From NCBI RefSeq assembly GCF_017888565.1, contig NZ_JAGHFX010000047.1, positions 1 through 32,674 of the forward strand: DNA of 32,674 nucleotides, given 5' to 3'. Positions 15,454-23,505 of this stretch are shown here, piece by piece (position 1 is the first letter of the stretch; every line of letters starts with the position of its first letter). The notes under the pieces were generated by a model. That model had not been told where the DNA came from. It did no database searches and saw only the letters and a list, made by a program, of their open reading frames with translations. A program made the position numbers and the translations under genes. The DNA is from Clostridium sp. (GTDB taxonomy: Bacteria > Bacillota > Clostridia > Clostridiales > Clostridiaceae).

Positions 15454-15471
15454 CTATTCTATTAAGAATAG
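15454..15471 (-). promoter_or_regulatory. Hairpin directly upstream of the RNase J ribosome site
   Basis: CTATTCT-(4 nt)-AGAATAG folds into a 7-bp stem-loop whose 3' side runs into the GGAGG that starts rnj. It could tune translation or protect the 5' end. The role is inferred. Confidence 0.4.
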
Positions 15472-15524
15472 TATTTCCTAAAATTGATTTAAAATTATAG
15501 TATAAATAGAAATTTTATTGATTT

Positions 15525-15562
15525 ATAAAAAACTATCTCTAGAGTTCTCTAAAGATAGTTTT
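15525..15562 (-). terminator. Terminator after the DUF1846 gene
   Basis: AAAACTATCT and AGATAGTTTT pair with additional AGAG/CTCT pairing inside. On the minus strand a T run follows. It lies 7 nt after the stop of the gene at 15569. Confidence 0.75.
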
Positions 15563-15568
15563 AAATTA

Positions 15569-17077
15569 CTAATTATTATAATATAAACTTTCACTTTGAT
15601 ATTCTGGATCACAAGTTATATCTATTCCAAGTCTTCTAAATGTTTGTTCGTCATTTGTAGTTATAATAGTTGTTGAATGAGCTTGACATCCTTTTAGCAT
15701 CTTTAACTTATCTAAAGCTACTTGTGCTGTTGGATTAGTAGCAGCACATATACTTAATGCAATTAATATCTCTTCACAGTTTAAAACAGTATTATTTATT
15801 CCTAATGTCTTTAACTTTAAATTTTTAATTGGTTCTAATATTACAGGAGATAAAAGATGAATATCATCTGATATATTTGCAAGATGCTTAATAGAATTTA
15901 ATATAACAGCGGCTGTAGCATCCATTACTTGTGAGCTTTTTCCTGTTATTATGCTTCCGTCTTCAAGCTCTAATGCAACTGCTGAAAATAATTCATTTTT
16001 ATTCCCTAAACTTCTTTGTTTTAATAAAGATTCTCTTGCTGGGATTACAACTTTTCTATCTGTTTCTTTTAGATTTAGCTCTTCCATAATAAGCTTTGCT
16101 CTATCAGATGTTTCTTTATCTACATAACCTTTTTTATATTCACAAGTAGTTTTAAAATATCTTCTTATTATTTCTTGCTTTGACGCCTCTTTAACTACTT
16201 CATCATCTACTATTCCATAACCAACTCTATTTACTCCCATATCCGTTGGTGATTTATAAACTGATTCCTCACCAGTAATCTTTTCTATGATTCTTTTTAA
16301 TACTGGGAAGCTTTCTATATCTCTATTATAATTTACAGCCACCTTATTATAAGCATCAAAATGGAATGAATCTATCATATTTACATCTTTTAAATCTACA
16401 GTTGCTGCTTCATATGCTATATTTAAAGGATGCTTTAATGGAACATTCCAAACTGGGAAAGTTTCAAATTTAGAGTATCCTGCAGCATTTCCTCTTTTAT
16501 TTTCATGATATAATTGACTTAAACATGTTGCAAGTTTACCACTTCCTGGACCTGGAGCTGTAACTACTACTATTGGCTTAGTAGTTTCTATGTAAGGGTT
16601 TTTTCCATATCCTTCATCACTTACTATAGTATCAACATCTGTTGGATATCCCTTTGTTGCTTCATGCTTATAAACCTTTATTCCTCTACGCTCTAATTTA
16701 TTTATAAAAACAGTGGTAGCCGGTTGTCCATTATATCTTGTTATAACAACACTATTTACATCAAGTTCATAGGCTCTTAAATCATCTATTAATCTTAGGA
16801 CTTCTAAATCATATGTAATGCCAAAATCGCCTCTTATTTTATTTCTTTCTATATCTCCTGCGTAGACGCAAATAACAACTTCAACTTTTTCTTTTAATTT
16901 TTGTAAAAGCTTTATTTTAGCATTTTCATCGAATCCTGGTAAAACTCTTTTTGCATGTAAGTCAAACATAAGTTTTCCACCAAATTCTAAATATAATTTA
17001 TCATAATTATTTACTCGCTCTAATATATATTTAGATTGCTCTTCTAAATATTTTTTATGGTCAAATCCTACTTTCAT
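15569..17077 (-). CDS. DUF1846 family protein
   Basis: This 502-aa cytosolic protein of the DUF1846 family is common in Firmicutes and has no firmly assigned reaction. It starts [20 protein letters not shown]. Recognisable family blocks are [18 protein letters not shown] (near residue 35), [49 protein letters not shown], and the C-terminal metabolite-binding half with [14 protein letters not shown]. The APGPGSGK segment looks like a phosphate-binding loop, consistent with nucleotide or phosphometabolite binding. ATG 17077 was chosen because the family begins MKxGFD and AGAGG precedes it; the longer form from 17116 would add a basic 13-residue tail. It is monocistronic, ending at its own terminator. 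Confidence 0.9.
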   Translation of the reverse strand: MKVGFDHKKYLEEQSKYILERVNNYDKLYLEFGGKLMFDLHAKRVLPGFDENAKIKLLQKLKEKVEVVICVYAGDIERNKIRGDFGITYDLEVLRLIDDLRAYELDVNSVVITRYNGQPATTVFINKLERRGIKVYKHEATKGYPTDVDTIVSDEGYGKNPYIETTKPIVVVTAPGPGSGKLATCLSQLYHENKRGNAAGYSKFETFPVWNVPLKHPLNIAYEAATVDLKDVNMIDSFHFDAYNKVAVNYNRDIESFPVLKRIIEKITGEESVYKSPTDMGVNRVGYGIVDDEVVKEASKQEIIRRYFKTTCEYKKGYVDKETSDRAKLIMEELNLKETDRKVVIPARESLLKQRSLGNKNELFSAVALELEDGSIITGKSSQVMDATAAVILNSIKHLANISDDIHLLSPVILEPIKNLKLKTLGINNTVLNCEEILIALSICAATNPTAQVALDKLKMLKGCQAHSTTIITTNDEQTFRRLGIDITCDPEYQSESLYYNN

Positions 17078-17155
17078 CTTAATGCCTCTTTTCCTTTTAT
17101 TCTTTATGTTACTCACTAAAAATTAATTATACAACAATTTTTTTTTTCTTTCTAC

Positions 17156-17201
17156 ATTAAGTTAAAAAGTGAAGATATATAAATTTTCTTATTAACTTAA
17201 T
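17156..17201. repeat. Inverted repeat upstream of the DUF1846 gene
   Basis: ATTAAGTTAA (17156-17165) and TTAACTTAAT (17192-17201) form a perfect 10-bp inverted repeat with a 26-nt centre, about 80 nt upstream of the DUF1846 start. It could be an operator or the terminal hairpin of the leader. No further gene is seen in 17117-17387. Confidence 0.35.
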
Positions 17202-17387
17202 GAATGAAACTGTAAAATATTCTTATATTTAATCATCGCTATCATAATAAGTTATTTTATCAATTACATTATTTTTTCTTTGTCAAGTTTTAAGCTTTCT
17301 TCAATATTTTAATATCTTATATAATCACATTTTAAAATTAAACTGTAATACTCCTTATATCAAATTAAAAGTATATGCTTATTATAA

Positions 17388-18320
17388 TTATAAGCATATA
17401 CTTATAGGTAAAATCATTATCATCTTCCCTTTTATATTACACTCTGGCTTTTTGGGAAGAATTATATTATTTTCTTTTAAAACTTCTAAATATGGATCTA
17501 TGGAATCAATTATTTGCTGGTAATATTCCTCTTGAGATGATTTCCTTAATAAACTTATGCATTTATTATCATCTTCCTTTATCATCATAACCTTACCAAA
17601 AATCTTACAAGAGCAATGAACTAAATCAAACATATGAGAATGATTATTCAAAAAGTTATTTTCACTTATTGTAAGAACTAATGAGGCTTTTTCATTTTGT
17701 ATAAGTAAGTCATGAGTTCCATTTGCAGTTATAGACTTTCTTAAACCTTCTAAAAGTTTGCAAATTATAGTAAAATTTAATGTTTTTAGGTCTTTCTTTT
17801 CTAATAAAGTATTTAAAAAATCTACTCCATAACAATTAATAGTATCAATTAATGTATCTATATAAAGAGGAAGTGAAGTTTCTTGTACACATCCAGTTAT
17901 TTGAATGTAGTCTCCTTCTTTTATATCTCCATTTTCAATAGAATTACTATCAACTTGCTTAACATTTTTACTAGTATTCATCTTATTTAACAAATCATTG
18001 TGAAGGGTAAATACAGTACTAATCTTTTTAATTTCTTGTTCATTTCTATCAAAATCTCTTCCTTCCAAACCTAAGCTTCTATCTCTTCCATTTTGATAAT
18101 GATCTTCACAAGTTTTATGTTTAGTTTTATATCCCTCTATTTTATCTCTATGATCCCTAAAATCTGAACCGTTAGATTCTCTATCTCCTATTTTTACATT
18201 TCCTCCAAAAGTTCTATCCTTAATTCTCCTATATGTTCTTATATCAATATAGCCATTTAATGCTACTGAATTTAAATTTTTAATTAACACTTCATCTAAA
18301 TATATTAATAAGTCCAACAT
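17388..18320 (-). CDS. DUF6414-like hypothetical protein with charged linker, 310 aa
   Basis: The N terminus (MLDLLIYLDEVLIKNLNSVA, then LNGYIDIRT) resembles the opening of DUF6414 proteins. Assignment is from the IYLDExLxxNL pattern only and is tentative. Residues about 30-100 are low-complexity and rich in Arg, Asp, Gly and His (GDRESNGSDFRDHRDK), probably an unstructured linker. Residues about 130-310 look globular, with a mixed fold containing GDYIQITGCVQ and KIFGKVMMIKED. No signal or true membrane segment is present; the C-terminal MILPISICL is only mildly hydrophobic. ATG 18320 follows GGAGG. A zinc-ribbon gene lies 76 nt upstream on the same strand. Function unknown. Confidence 0.7.
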   Translation of the reverse strand: MLDLLIYLDEVLIKNLNSVALNGYIDIRTYRRIKDRTFGGNVKIGDRESNGSDFRDHRDKIEGYKTKHKTCEDHYQNGRDRSLGLEGRDFDRNEQEIKKISTVFTLHNDLLNKMNTSKNVKQVDSNSIENGDIKEGDYIQITGCVQETSLPLYIDTLIDTINCYGVDFLNTLLEKKDLKTLNFTIICKLLEGLRKSITANGTHDLLIQNEKASLVLTISENNFLNNHSHMFDLVHCSCKIFGKVMMIKEDDNKCISLLRKSSQEEYYQQIIDSIDPYLEVLKENNIILPKKPECNIKGKMIMILPISICL

Positions 18321-18396
18321 TAGTGTCCTCCTAAAGCAATTATATACTTTTACACCATATTATATTAGACTAAATCCTATTTAATAACTTTTAAGA

Positions 18397-18729
18397 CTAT
18401 TTTTTATTTTTATTTAATAAAATACTTTCAATTTCATTTAAAAGTTCTTTATCTCCGTTTTCTAATATAAGATTACCCTTTTTGCTTCCTTCTATTATTC
18501 TTAGTATTGTTACTTCATCTTCTAGCTCTTTTATCTTTTTATTAATTTCAATTTTATTTTTTTTAGATAATTCAAAAGAGTATACCTTATTGCCGCAAAC
18601 TAAGCATTTTCCATATAGCTTATCGTAAGTAATTTTTCCTATATTAAATTCTTTACTTTCTTTGCAACTGCTAACTTCTATATCCTGAATCTTATTACAT
18701 TCTTCACAAAAACATCTACTTTGTTGCAT
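18397..18729 (-). CDS. Small zinc-ribbon protein, 110 aa
   Basis: The N-terminal 50 residues hold CFCEEC (Cys6, Cys8, Cys11) and later CLVCGNKVYS, two knuckles that would bind one zinc, with a run resembling the zinc ribbon of MqsA/YgiT antitoxins. Unlike those, no HTH follows. The C-terminal half is a charged helix (KKIKELEDEVTILRIIEGSKK). The protein is cytosolic. The family is not recognised beyond the ribbon. AGGTG precedes the start. It sits between yhaM upstream and the DUF6414-like gene downstream on the same strand, possibly in one transcript. Confidence 0.65.
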   Translation of the reverse strand: MQQSRCFCEECNKIQDIEVSSCKESKEFNIGKITYDKLYGKCLVCGNKVYSFELSKKNKIEINKKIKELEDEVTILRIIEGSKKGNLILENGDKELLNEIESILLNKNKK

Positions 18730-18856
18730 AACTTCACCTCTAATATACTGTATTAATATATTGTACCATATACTTTACCATTTTTATGATTATATTTGAA
18801 TTATAATAATAAAATGTCATCTTCAGTTAAAAATTATTAACGATTTATAGTTCTTC

Positions 18857-19753
18857 TTATATATAAATTCTTCCGTTAATTCTTTTATCAAAATTTGTCC
18901 ACTCACCGATTTCTGAACCACTTGATATTATACTTATTTTATTTAATGTTGCATCAACATAATCAGCATAATGAACTATATACGCTTCCATTGAGTTTGG
19001 TTCTTTTGGAGATCCAAATTCAGGTTTTCCATGGTGCTGAATTATTACAGCCTTTAATCTGTTTATAAAATCACTAGAGTAAATTGTCCTATCACTATTA
19101 AAAGCTTCCTCTAACATATTTAATCCAATAATAATATGTCCTTGAAGTTCTCCTTCTAAAGTATAAGAAAATGGTCCATCATAAACCATTTCTCTTATTT
19201 TTCCTATATCATGCAATTTTGCTCCTAATATGGCTATTTCTTTATGTTTACAATTATATCTATAAGATAAATCACGAGCTAGGCTTGTTACTGCTAAAGT
19301 ATGCTCAGCTAATCCTCCAATATAATTATGATGATTAAATACTCCCCCTATTGCTCTTGAAAATTTACTTAAAAACTCTTCATTATTAAAAAAATAATCG
19401 TCAATTGTTCTAGCTTCTAAACTTTTGAATTCAGATTTACTTATATTCTTTAATTCATCCATGATTTCATTTATTGATTTCTTAACTGAAGGTAAGTAAT
19501 CTAATATATCTATCTCTGAAATCTTCTTTATATAATTAACTTTAAATTTTGATGCTAATTTCCCCTTAACTAATATAACATCTCCAATATTTATAACTGT
19601 ATTTATATTTTTTATATAAGCCTTTATTTCTCCTGAATTATCTCCAATAACTGCAATAAAGTCATTTTTATCATAAGATAATATTTTTATCACCATAAAA
19701 GTACTTTCAATAATTTCATTCATTTTTGCGTCTTTTAAATATAATTGTTTCAT
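18857..19753 (-). CDS. yhaM: YhaM-type 3'-5' exoribonuclease (OB fold plus HD domain)
   Basis: This 298-aa protein resembles Bacillus YhaM, a cytosolic 3'-to-5' exonuclease that trims RNA and DNA ends. Residues about 10-85 form an OB fold (FIAVIGDNSGEIKAYIKN, then GDVILVKGKL). Residues about 140-280 form an HD domain with FNHHNYIGGLAEHTLAV, the LHDIGK metal motif, EGELQGHIIIG and IIQHHGKPEFGSPKEP. Length is close to the family's usual 310. ATG 19753 has AAGGTGG upstream; the GTG at 19762 overlaps that site and is rejected. With RNase J at 13777, the window carries two RNA-decay enzymes. Confidence 0.93.
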   Translation of the reverse strand: MKQLYLKDAKMNEIIESTFMVIKILSYDKNDFIAVIGDNSGEIKAYIKNINTVINIGDVILVKGKLASKFKVNYIKKISEIDILDYLPSVKKSINEIMDELKNISKSEFKSLEARTIDDYFFNNEEFLSKFSRAIGGVFNHHNYIGGLAEHTLAVTSLARDLSYRYNCKHKEIAILGAKLHDIGKIREMVYDGPFSYTLEGELQGHIIIGLNMLEEAFNSDRTIYSSDFINRLKAVIIQHHGKPEFGSPKEPNSMEAYIVHYADYVDATLNKISIISSGSEIGEWTNFDKRINGRIYI

Positions 19754-19846
19754 ATGTACCACCTTATATATCTTTTTCTTATAAATTATTATTAGCCTAT
19801 ACGGGAAAAAAATTCTTACATAAATCTATATTTAATATTAGATTTT

Positions 19847-19884
19847 AATAATAAAAGGATGCTAATGCACCCTTTTATTATTTT
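19847..19884 (-). terminator. Terminator after the Cys/Gly-rich gene
   Basis: AATAATAAAAGG (19847-19858) and CCTTTTATTATT (19871-19882) make a 12-bp stem with TGC/GCA pairing in the loop. It begins 2 nt beyond the minus-strand stop at 19886. Confidence 0.7.
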
Positions 19885-19885
19885 A

Positions 19886-20089
19886 CTACCAACAGCCGCC
19901 TAGTAATAATAACCATAATATTGGATAGAATCCACCACAACCGAAGCCGCAATTTCCAAAACCGCCACCAAATCCGCCGCCGAATCCACCGCAGCCTCCA
20001 AATCCACCGCCACAACAGTTATTACAGCATCCTCCGCCACAACAGTTATTTCTACAACAGCACCTATTACCTCTAGATCTTCTTGACAT
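19886..20089 (-). CDS. Cys/Gly-rich mini-protein with hydrophobic C terminus, 67 aa
   Basis: The frame starts MSRRSRGNRCCCRNNCCGG, continues with repeats of CC-(G/N)n and GGFGGG, and ends in a hydrophobic FYPILWLLLLGGCW. There are about 14 cysteines and over 20 glycines. AGGAG lies upstream of ATG 20089, and the gene has its own terminator. I do not recognise a named family. The layout (Gly-rich body, short hydrophobic tail) recalls small spore-coat or YjcZ-like sporulation proteins, and the vicinal Cys pairs could cross-link or bind metal. It diverges from a PadR-family regulator 158 nt away, which may control it. A modified peptide is a less likely alternative, since no processing enzyme is nearby. 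Confidence 0.75.
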   Translation of the reverse strand: MSRRSRGNRCCCRNNCCGGGCCNNCCGGGFGGCGGFGGGFGGGFGNCGFGCGGFYPILWLLLLGGCW

Positions 20090-20247
20090 GTTAATCAACT
20101 CCTATTCTTTTGTATAGTACATTGTATTCATTACATATTGTTTATGTTCAGTAATATTTCTTTTATTTTATTATCATTTACGAGTATATTATTTAAATGT
20201 ACTTTTATTTACTTATATGCTAAACTATAAAAAAGGAGGTATGTACT

Positions 20248-20637
20248 ATGGAAAAAAGAAATAGATTAGTTGCACCTAGAAATGTTGTAAATACAAAAAT
20301 GCTTTATAGCTTTTATATATTAAAAGAATTATCAAAAGGAAATGTTATTTTTGGAAATAGGGTTCTTGAAGAATTTAGAAATAGGTTTTCAGAAACTTCT
20401 CTTCCATTTCCTGTTTCATCTAGTACAATATATGAAACTCTTTATGATTTGGAATTAAAAGGATATGTTAAGAGTTCCTGGACTGGTGATGAATTTTTAA
20501 ATAAAAGAAGTAAAAAAATCTATTCAATAACAGACAGTGGAATTGAATATTATAAAAATCACATTGCAGATTATATTAGTAACCTAAATAAAACTAAAGC
20601 TACCTTAGATATAATGATAGATATGCTGATGAAATAA
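20248..20637 (+). CDS. PadR-family transcriptional regulator
   Basis: This 129-aa winged-helix DNA-binding protein has the PadR domain over residues about 18-95: MLYSFYILKELSKGNVIFG, then a recognition-helix region with SSSTIYETLYDLELKGYV and the wing KRSKKIYSITDSGIEYYKN. The C-terminal helix (NLNKTKATLDIMIDMLMK) would dimerise. PadR proteins usually repress adjacent or divergent genes; the divergent neighbour here is the Cys/Gly-rich mini-protein. AAGGAGG is upstream of the ATG. The stop codon lies inside its own terminator (20623-20649). Confidence 0.88.
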   Translation: MEKRNRLVAPRNVVNTKMLYSFYILKELSKGNVIFGNRVLEEFRNRFSETSLPFPVSSSTIYETLYDLELKGYVKSSWTGDEFLNKRSKKIYSITDSGIEYYKNHIADYISNLNKTKATLDIMIDMLMK

Positions 20638-20649
20638 TCAGCATTTTTT
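20623..20649 (+). terminator. Terminator overlapping the PadR stop codon
   Basis: ATGCTGAT (20623-20630) and ATCAGCAT (20637-20644) pair around GAAATA and are followed by six T. The stem begins within the last codons of the gene. Confidence 0.8.
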
Positions 20650-20969
20650 AGTTTAATTAATATAAGTTCTTTTGCAAAATAACTTGTAACTTTTCTTAGC
20701 CTTAGAAATATTATAGTTAATATATATGCTTTCAAGCTCTATTTTACGTAAATTATTATATTAATTTTAATACTATTAGGATTAATTGCAACATATATTA
20801 AAACATATATAATTTAAATAAAAATTTTTAGCATATTATAAAAATATATTATAAATGCATTTCTATTTGTTTAATTACTAATAAAATAGTTTTAAATTTT
20901 ATATAAGTTGTTTTTATATTTTTAATAATATTAGTGCAGCTTATATAGTATTTCTAAGGAGGAATAATT
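20650..20969. other. AT-rich gene-free leader
   Basis: No ORF or strong structure is seen. The last bases carry the AAGGAGG ribosome site (20956-20962) of the gene at 20970, so a promoter for that gene must lie here, but none is clear. Confidence 0.4.
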
Positions 20970-21449
20970 ATGAAGGAAACTAAAAATATTGATAATTTCT
21001 TTAAATTACATCTAAATAATTTTAATACTTTAGAAAAATATATAATTTCTTTTGAATTAAAAGATGACAAATTATCTCTGAATTTTAATGATATCAACTG
21101 TTTACCCTCAGACAAGATATCAGTATTTTTAAAAAATATTAAAACACGCGAAATATTTAAATGTTCTTCACTTATAAACAATAATAACTTAAGTATTGAA
21201 TTAAGTAATTTAAAATATTTTTGTACTGATTATGAGTATAGTATTATTATAATTAATGAAGTTAACAACTCATCAACAATGATTTATCCTAAATATAAGA
21301 ATAAAGATCAAAACTATTCAGTAATTGCTAATTCATCTAACAAACATATTAAGTGGTTTTTAAGATTATTAGAAAATGATGAATTTAGATTATCTGCAAT
21401 TGCCCTATTTTCAAATTACAATAACATTGAAGAAAATATTTCATCATAA
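20970..21449 (+). CDS. Hypothetical protein, 159 aa
   Basis: I do not recognise this gene. The protein is Asn-, Lys- and Ser-rich. A beta-rich middle (residues about 35-105, DKLSLNFNDINCLPSDKISV then YEYSIIIINEVNN) resembles a single beta-sandwich-like domain. A helical C-terminal segment follows (HIKWFLRLLENDEFRLSAIA). It has no signal peptide, so it is probably cytosolic or mother-cell located. A strong AAGGAGG precedes the ATG, and a terminator follows. It stands alone on the plus strand, convergent with the unknown leftward gene block at 21479-23107. Confidence 0.65.
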   Translation: MKETKNIDNFFKLHLNNFNTLEKYIISFELKDDKLSLNFNDINCLPSDKISVFLKNIKTREIFKCSSLINNNNLSIELSNLKYFCTDYEYSIIIINEVNNSSTMIYPKYKNKDQNYSVIANSSNKHIKWFLRLLENDEFRLSAIALFSNYNNIEENISS

Positions 21450-21453
21450 AAAT

Positions 21454-21481
21454 AAGGGTACCTACTTCAGGATACCCTTTA
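21454..21481. terminator. Bidirectional terminator between convergent unknown genes
   Basis: AAGGGTA (21454-21460) pairs with TACCCTT (21473-21479), extended by CC/GG inside, with T runs on both sides. It covers the stop of the minus-strand gene at 21479. Confidence 0.65.
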
Positions 21482-21676
21482 AAAATACTTACAATTTAGA
21501 TTTTCTATAAAGCATTTTTTAGAACAATAAATATTTAAATCTACTTTATCTATGTATGCATCTTTAATATTAATATTTATACTACAATATTTGCATTCTA
21601 CAGTTATTTCATCTACTATTTCTTCTTCTAAATCTTCGTTATTAAATTTTTCTATAAAATTCTTTAAATGATTCAT
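21479..21676 (-). CDS. Small Cys-pair (zinc-binding-like) protein, 65 aa
   Basis: From ATG 21676 the protein has an acidic helical N-terminal half (MNHLKNFIEKFNNEDLEEEI) and then ECKYC and YCSKKC, two cysteine knuckles about 20 residues apart that would hold one zinc. The fold resembles a mini treble-clef or MYM-like ribbon; no named family is recognised. The in-frame start at 21685 is less likely, because GGGTG is spaced for 21676. It is the last gene of a leftward block of four small unknown genes and ends in the terminator at 21454-21481. Confidence 0.6.
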   Translation of the reverse strand: MNHLKNFIEKFNNEDLEEEIVDEITVECKYCSININIKDAYIDKVDLNIYCSKKCFIENLNCKYF

Positions 21677-21753
21677 AAATAACACCCACTTATATAATAA
21701 CTAACATTAATTATTATGATAAATAAGTATAATTTATGTGCTTATTTAAAATT

Positions 21754-22287
21754 TCATAATAAATTATTAGATTTTGCAATATTAAAATAGTCTTTTATAT
21801 TACCTTCATCTATATTATCTTTATCATAAAATAATGGAAACTTCAAATTATAATTTCCCCATACTGTAACTGGTCCTTTAGTAAAATAAAATGTTATAAA
21901 AAATAATTCTCTAGTACATAACTTAGTTAGTAGTTTTATATACTTTTTGTCACTTATTTCAAAAAGTATATCATTTATAGTTCCTGCATTTAAAATTTTA
22001 TTAAATAGTTTTATTTCTTCTAAATTAAGATTATTTTCAATAAATTCAATGCTATCTTTATCTAGTTTGTTTTTATAAAAATCTACTATTATTTTATTTT
22101 CATCATAATTTAAATCAAAAAAGCTTTCTAATGTTTTAATAAAACCCTCTTCAATTTCTTCCTTCTTTTTATCTTTTCTAGAATAAAGCTCAACATACTT
22201 AAATTTATCAAATCCATCTAAAATATTATCAAACTTTATTTTTATTATTTTATCAAAATCTGTTTTACTTATGGCTTTAATCCCCAT
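21754..22287 (-). CDS. Hypothetical protein, 177 aa
   Basis: No family is recognised. The N-terminal 60 residues are Lys/Asp/Glu-rich and helical (KTDFDKIIKIKFDNILDGF). The middle is charged, and the C-terminal part is hydrophobic and aromatic (RELFFITFYFTKGPVTVWGN, then LKFPLFYDKDNI), looking like a beta-hairpin core rather than a membrane span. A GGGGG run gives the ribosome site before ATG 22287. The gene lies 15 nt downstream of the 60-aa gene on the same strand, so the two are very likely co-transcribed. Confidence 0.6.
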   Translation of the reverse strand: MGIKAISKTDFDKIIKIKFDNILDGFDKFKYVELYSRKDKKKEEIEEGFIKTLESFFDLNYDENKIIVDFYKNKLDKDSIEFIENNLNLEEIKLFNKILNAGTINDILFEISDKKYIKLLTKLCTRELFFITFYFTKGPVTVWGNYNLKFPLFYDKDNIDEGNIKDYFNIAKSNNLL

Positions 22288-22302
22288 ATTTCCCCCTACT
22301 TT

Positions 22303-22485
22303 TTACACAATTTTATTCCACTCATACAGTTGCTTTCTAACTACACTTATTAATTCATTTAAATTCTCTGTTTCAATTTCTGCAACTTCATTTAAAGTAT
22401 TATTTTTAATTACCTGTTTATATTTTATTATCTTATTATGATCATAGTTCCAAACCTCTTGTATTTTTCCTTTTTCTATTTCCAT
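22303..22485 (-). CDS. Small hypothetical protein, 60 aa
   Basis: This small protein starts MEIEKGKIQEVWNYDHNK, with a beta-strand-like first half and a helical second half (ENLNELISVVRKQLYEWNKI). The family is unknown. AAGGGAG lies upstream of ATG 22485. It is 15 nt upstream of the 177-aa gene and 40 nt downstream of the 193-aa gene, on one strand. The tight spacing to the larger gene suggests a partner or subunit, but there is no motif that fixes a role. Confidence 0.6.
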   Translation of the reverse strand: MEIEKGKIQEVWNYDHNKIIKYKQVIKNNTLNEVAEIETENLNELISVVRKQLYEWNKIV

Positions 22486-22525
22486 AACTATTCTCCCTTT
22501 ATATAATAAATATTAAAGGATAATA

Positions 22526-23107
22526 TTAAACCTTAAAAACAGCTTTTTTATCTCCAACAGCATCACTATAACAAATACCCATTTTTCTCTTAGTAATTTT
22601 ACCTTTCTCAAATAAATATCCATTATAGTAACTCCTATCATTTAGTATATCCCTAATTATATAAATTACTAACAAATCTTTTTCCATTTCTAAATGTGAC
22701 GTATTAATTATATTGTTAAGGTAATCTATACGTGTATTTGATGAAGTTTCTAATATCTGTATATATATTTTATTTGGCTCTTCTTTTACTTTATACAATA
22801 GGTTTTGTATTGCCTGTAAGTCATTAATTAAATCATTTTCTCTAAAAAGCTGTAATTTCATAGAACTTGAGGATAATGTATTAGAATCATAATCTTTCCA
22901 TGATACTTCAATATTACTCAATAAGGCTTCATCATCATTATTAATTCCCTTGTGCATTACTGAATAGCCTAAAAATTGTCCAAGCATTATGAAATATTTA
23001 ATTTCTTTTTTTACTGCTTCAAATCTACTACTATTCTTCTTTAAACCGAAATTTACATAATTTCTTATAAATCCATTAAATATATTCATTAAATCAAAGT
23101 CTAACAT
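22526..23107 (-). CDS. Hypothetical protein, 193 aa
   Basis: I cannot place this protein in a family. It is largely helical in the N-terminal 60 residues (FEAVKKEIKYFIMLGQFLGY). A mixed central part follows (DALL-type turns, IEVSWKDYDSN), then a long amphipathic region (LINDLQAIQNLLYKVKEEP) and a C-terminal basic stretch (EKGKITKRKMGICYSDA). There is no signal or membrane segment. TAGGAG precedes ATG 23107. It is the first gene of the leftward block 23107-21479, whose promoter should lie within 23108-23400. Confidence 0.6.
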   Translation of the reverse strand: MLDFDLMNIFNGFIRNYVNFGLKKNSSRFEAVKKEIKYFIMLGQFLGYSVMHKGINNDDEALLSNIEVSWKDYDSNTLSSSSMKLQLFRENDLINDLQAIQNLLYKVKEEPNKIYIQILETSSNTRIDYLNNIINTSHLEMEKDLLVIYIIRDILNDRSYYNGYLFEKGKITKRKMGICYSDAVGDKKAVFKV

Positions 23108-23505
23108 ATTTACTCCTATCCAAAATTTATATATAGTATTCTATCATTTATATTCATATTATTCTAGCAAATAAAATTTAAAATTTATTACTAATAAATT
23201 CTCTAACTAGAATCAACCTAAAGACTATAAAAAAGGAAAATAGATTTTATAATACAAGAAATAATTCTTATATTATAATATATAAATGAATAAAATAAAA
23301 AATTACTAAATATATAAAATTCTAAATCGCTCATTTCTAACATATTAATATTCCTATCTTTTCAGTTTGAAATCATTCTACTATATATTGAATATAAAAT
23401 AAAATTGGCATGAATCAAATTAAATTTTAACTCATGCCGTATAAATATTAATTTTTTACATTATATATTTAATAGAGGAATTACTAATTATTGATTTTTC
23501 TTTAA
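23108..23505. other. Gene-free stretch between iron operon and unknown block
   Basis: No ORF is plausible. It contains the hairpin at 23407-23438 and otherwise AT-rich sequence that must include the promoter of the leftward block. Confidence 0.45.
23407..23438 (-). terminator. Probable terminator of the iron-uptake operon
   Basis: GGCATGA (23407-23413) and TCATGCC (23432-23438) pair, with weaker pairing inside. The minus strand continues AATTTTATTTTAT. It lies about 70 nt beyond the last importer gene. Confidence 0.55.
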
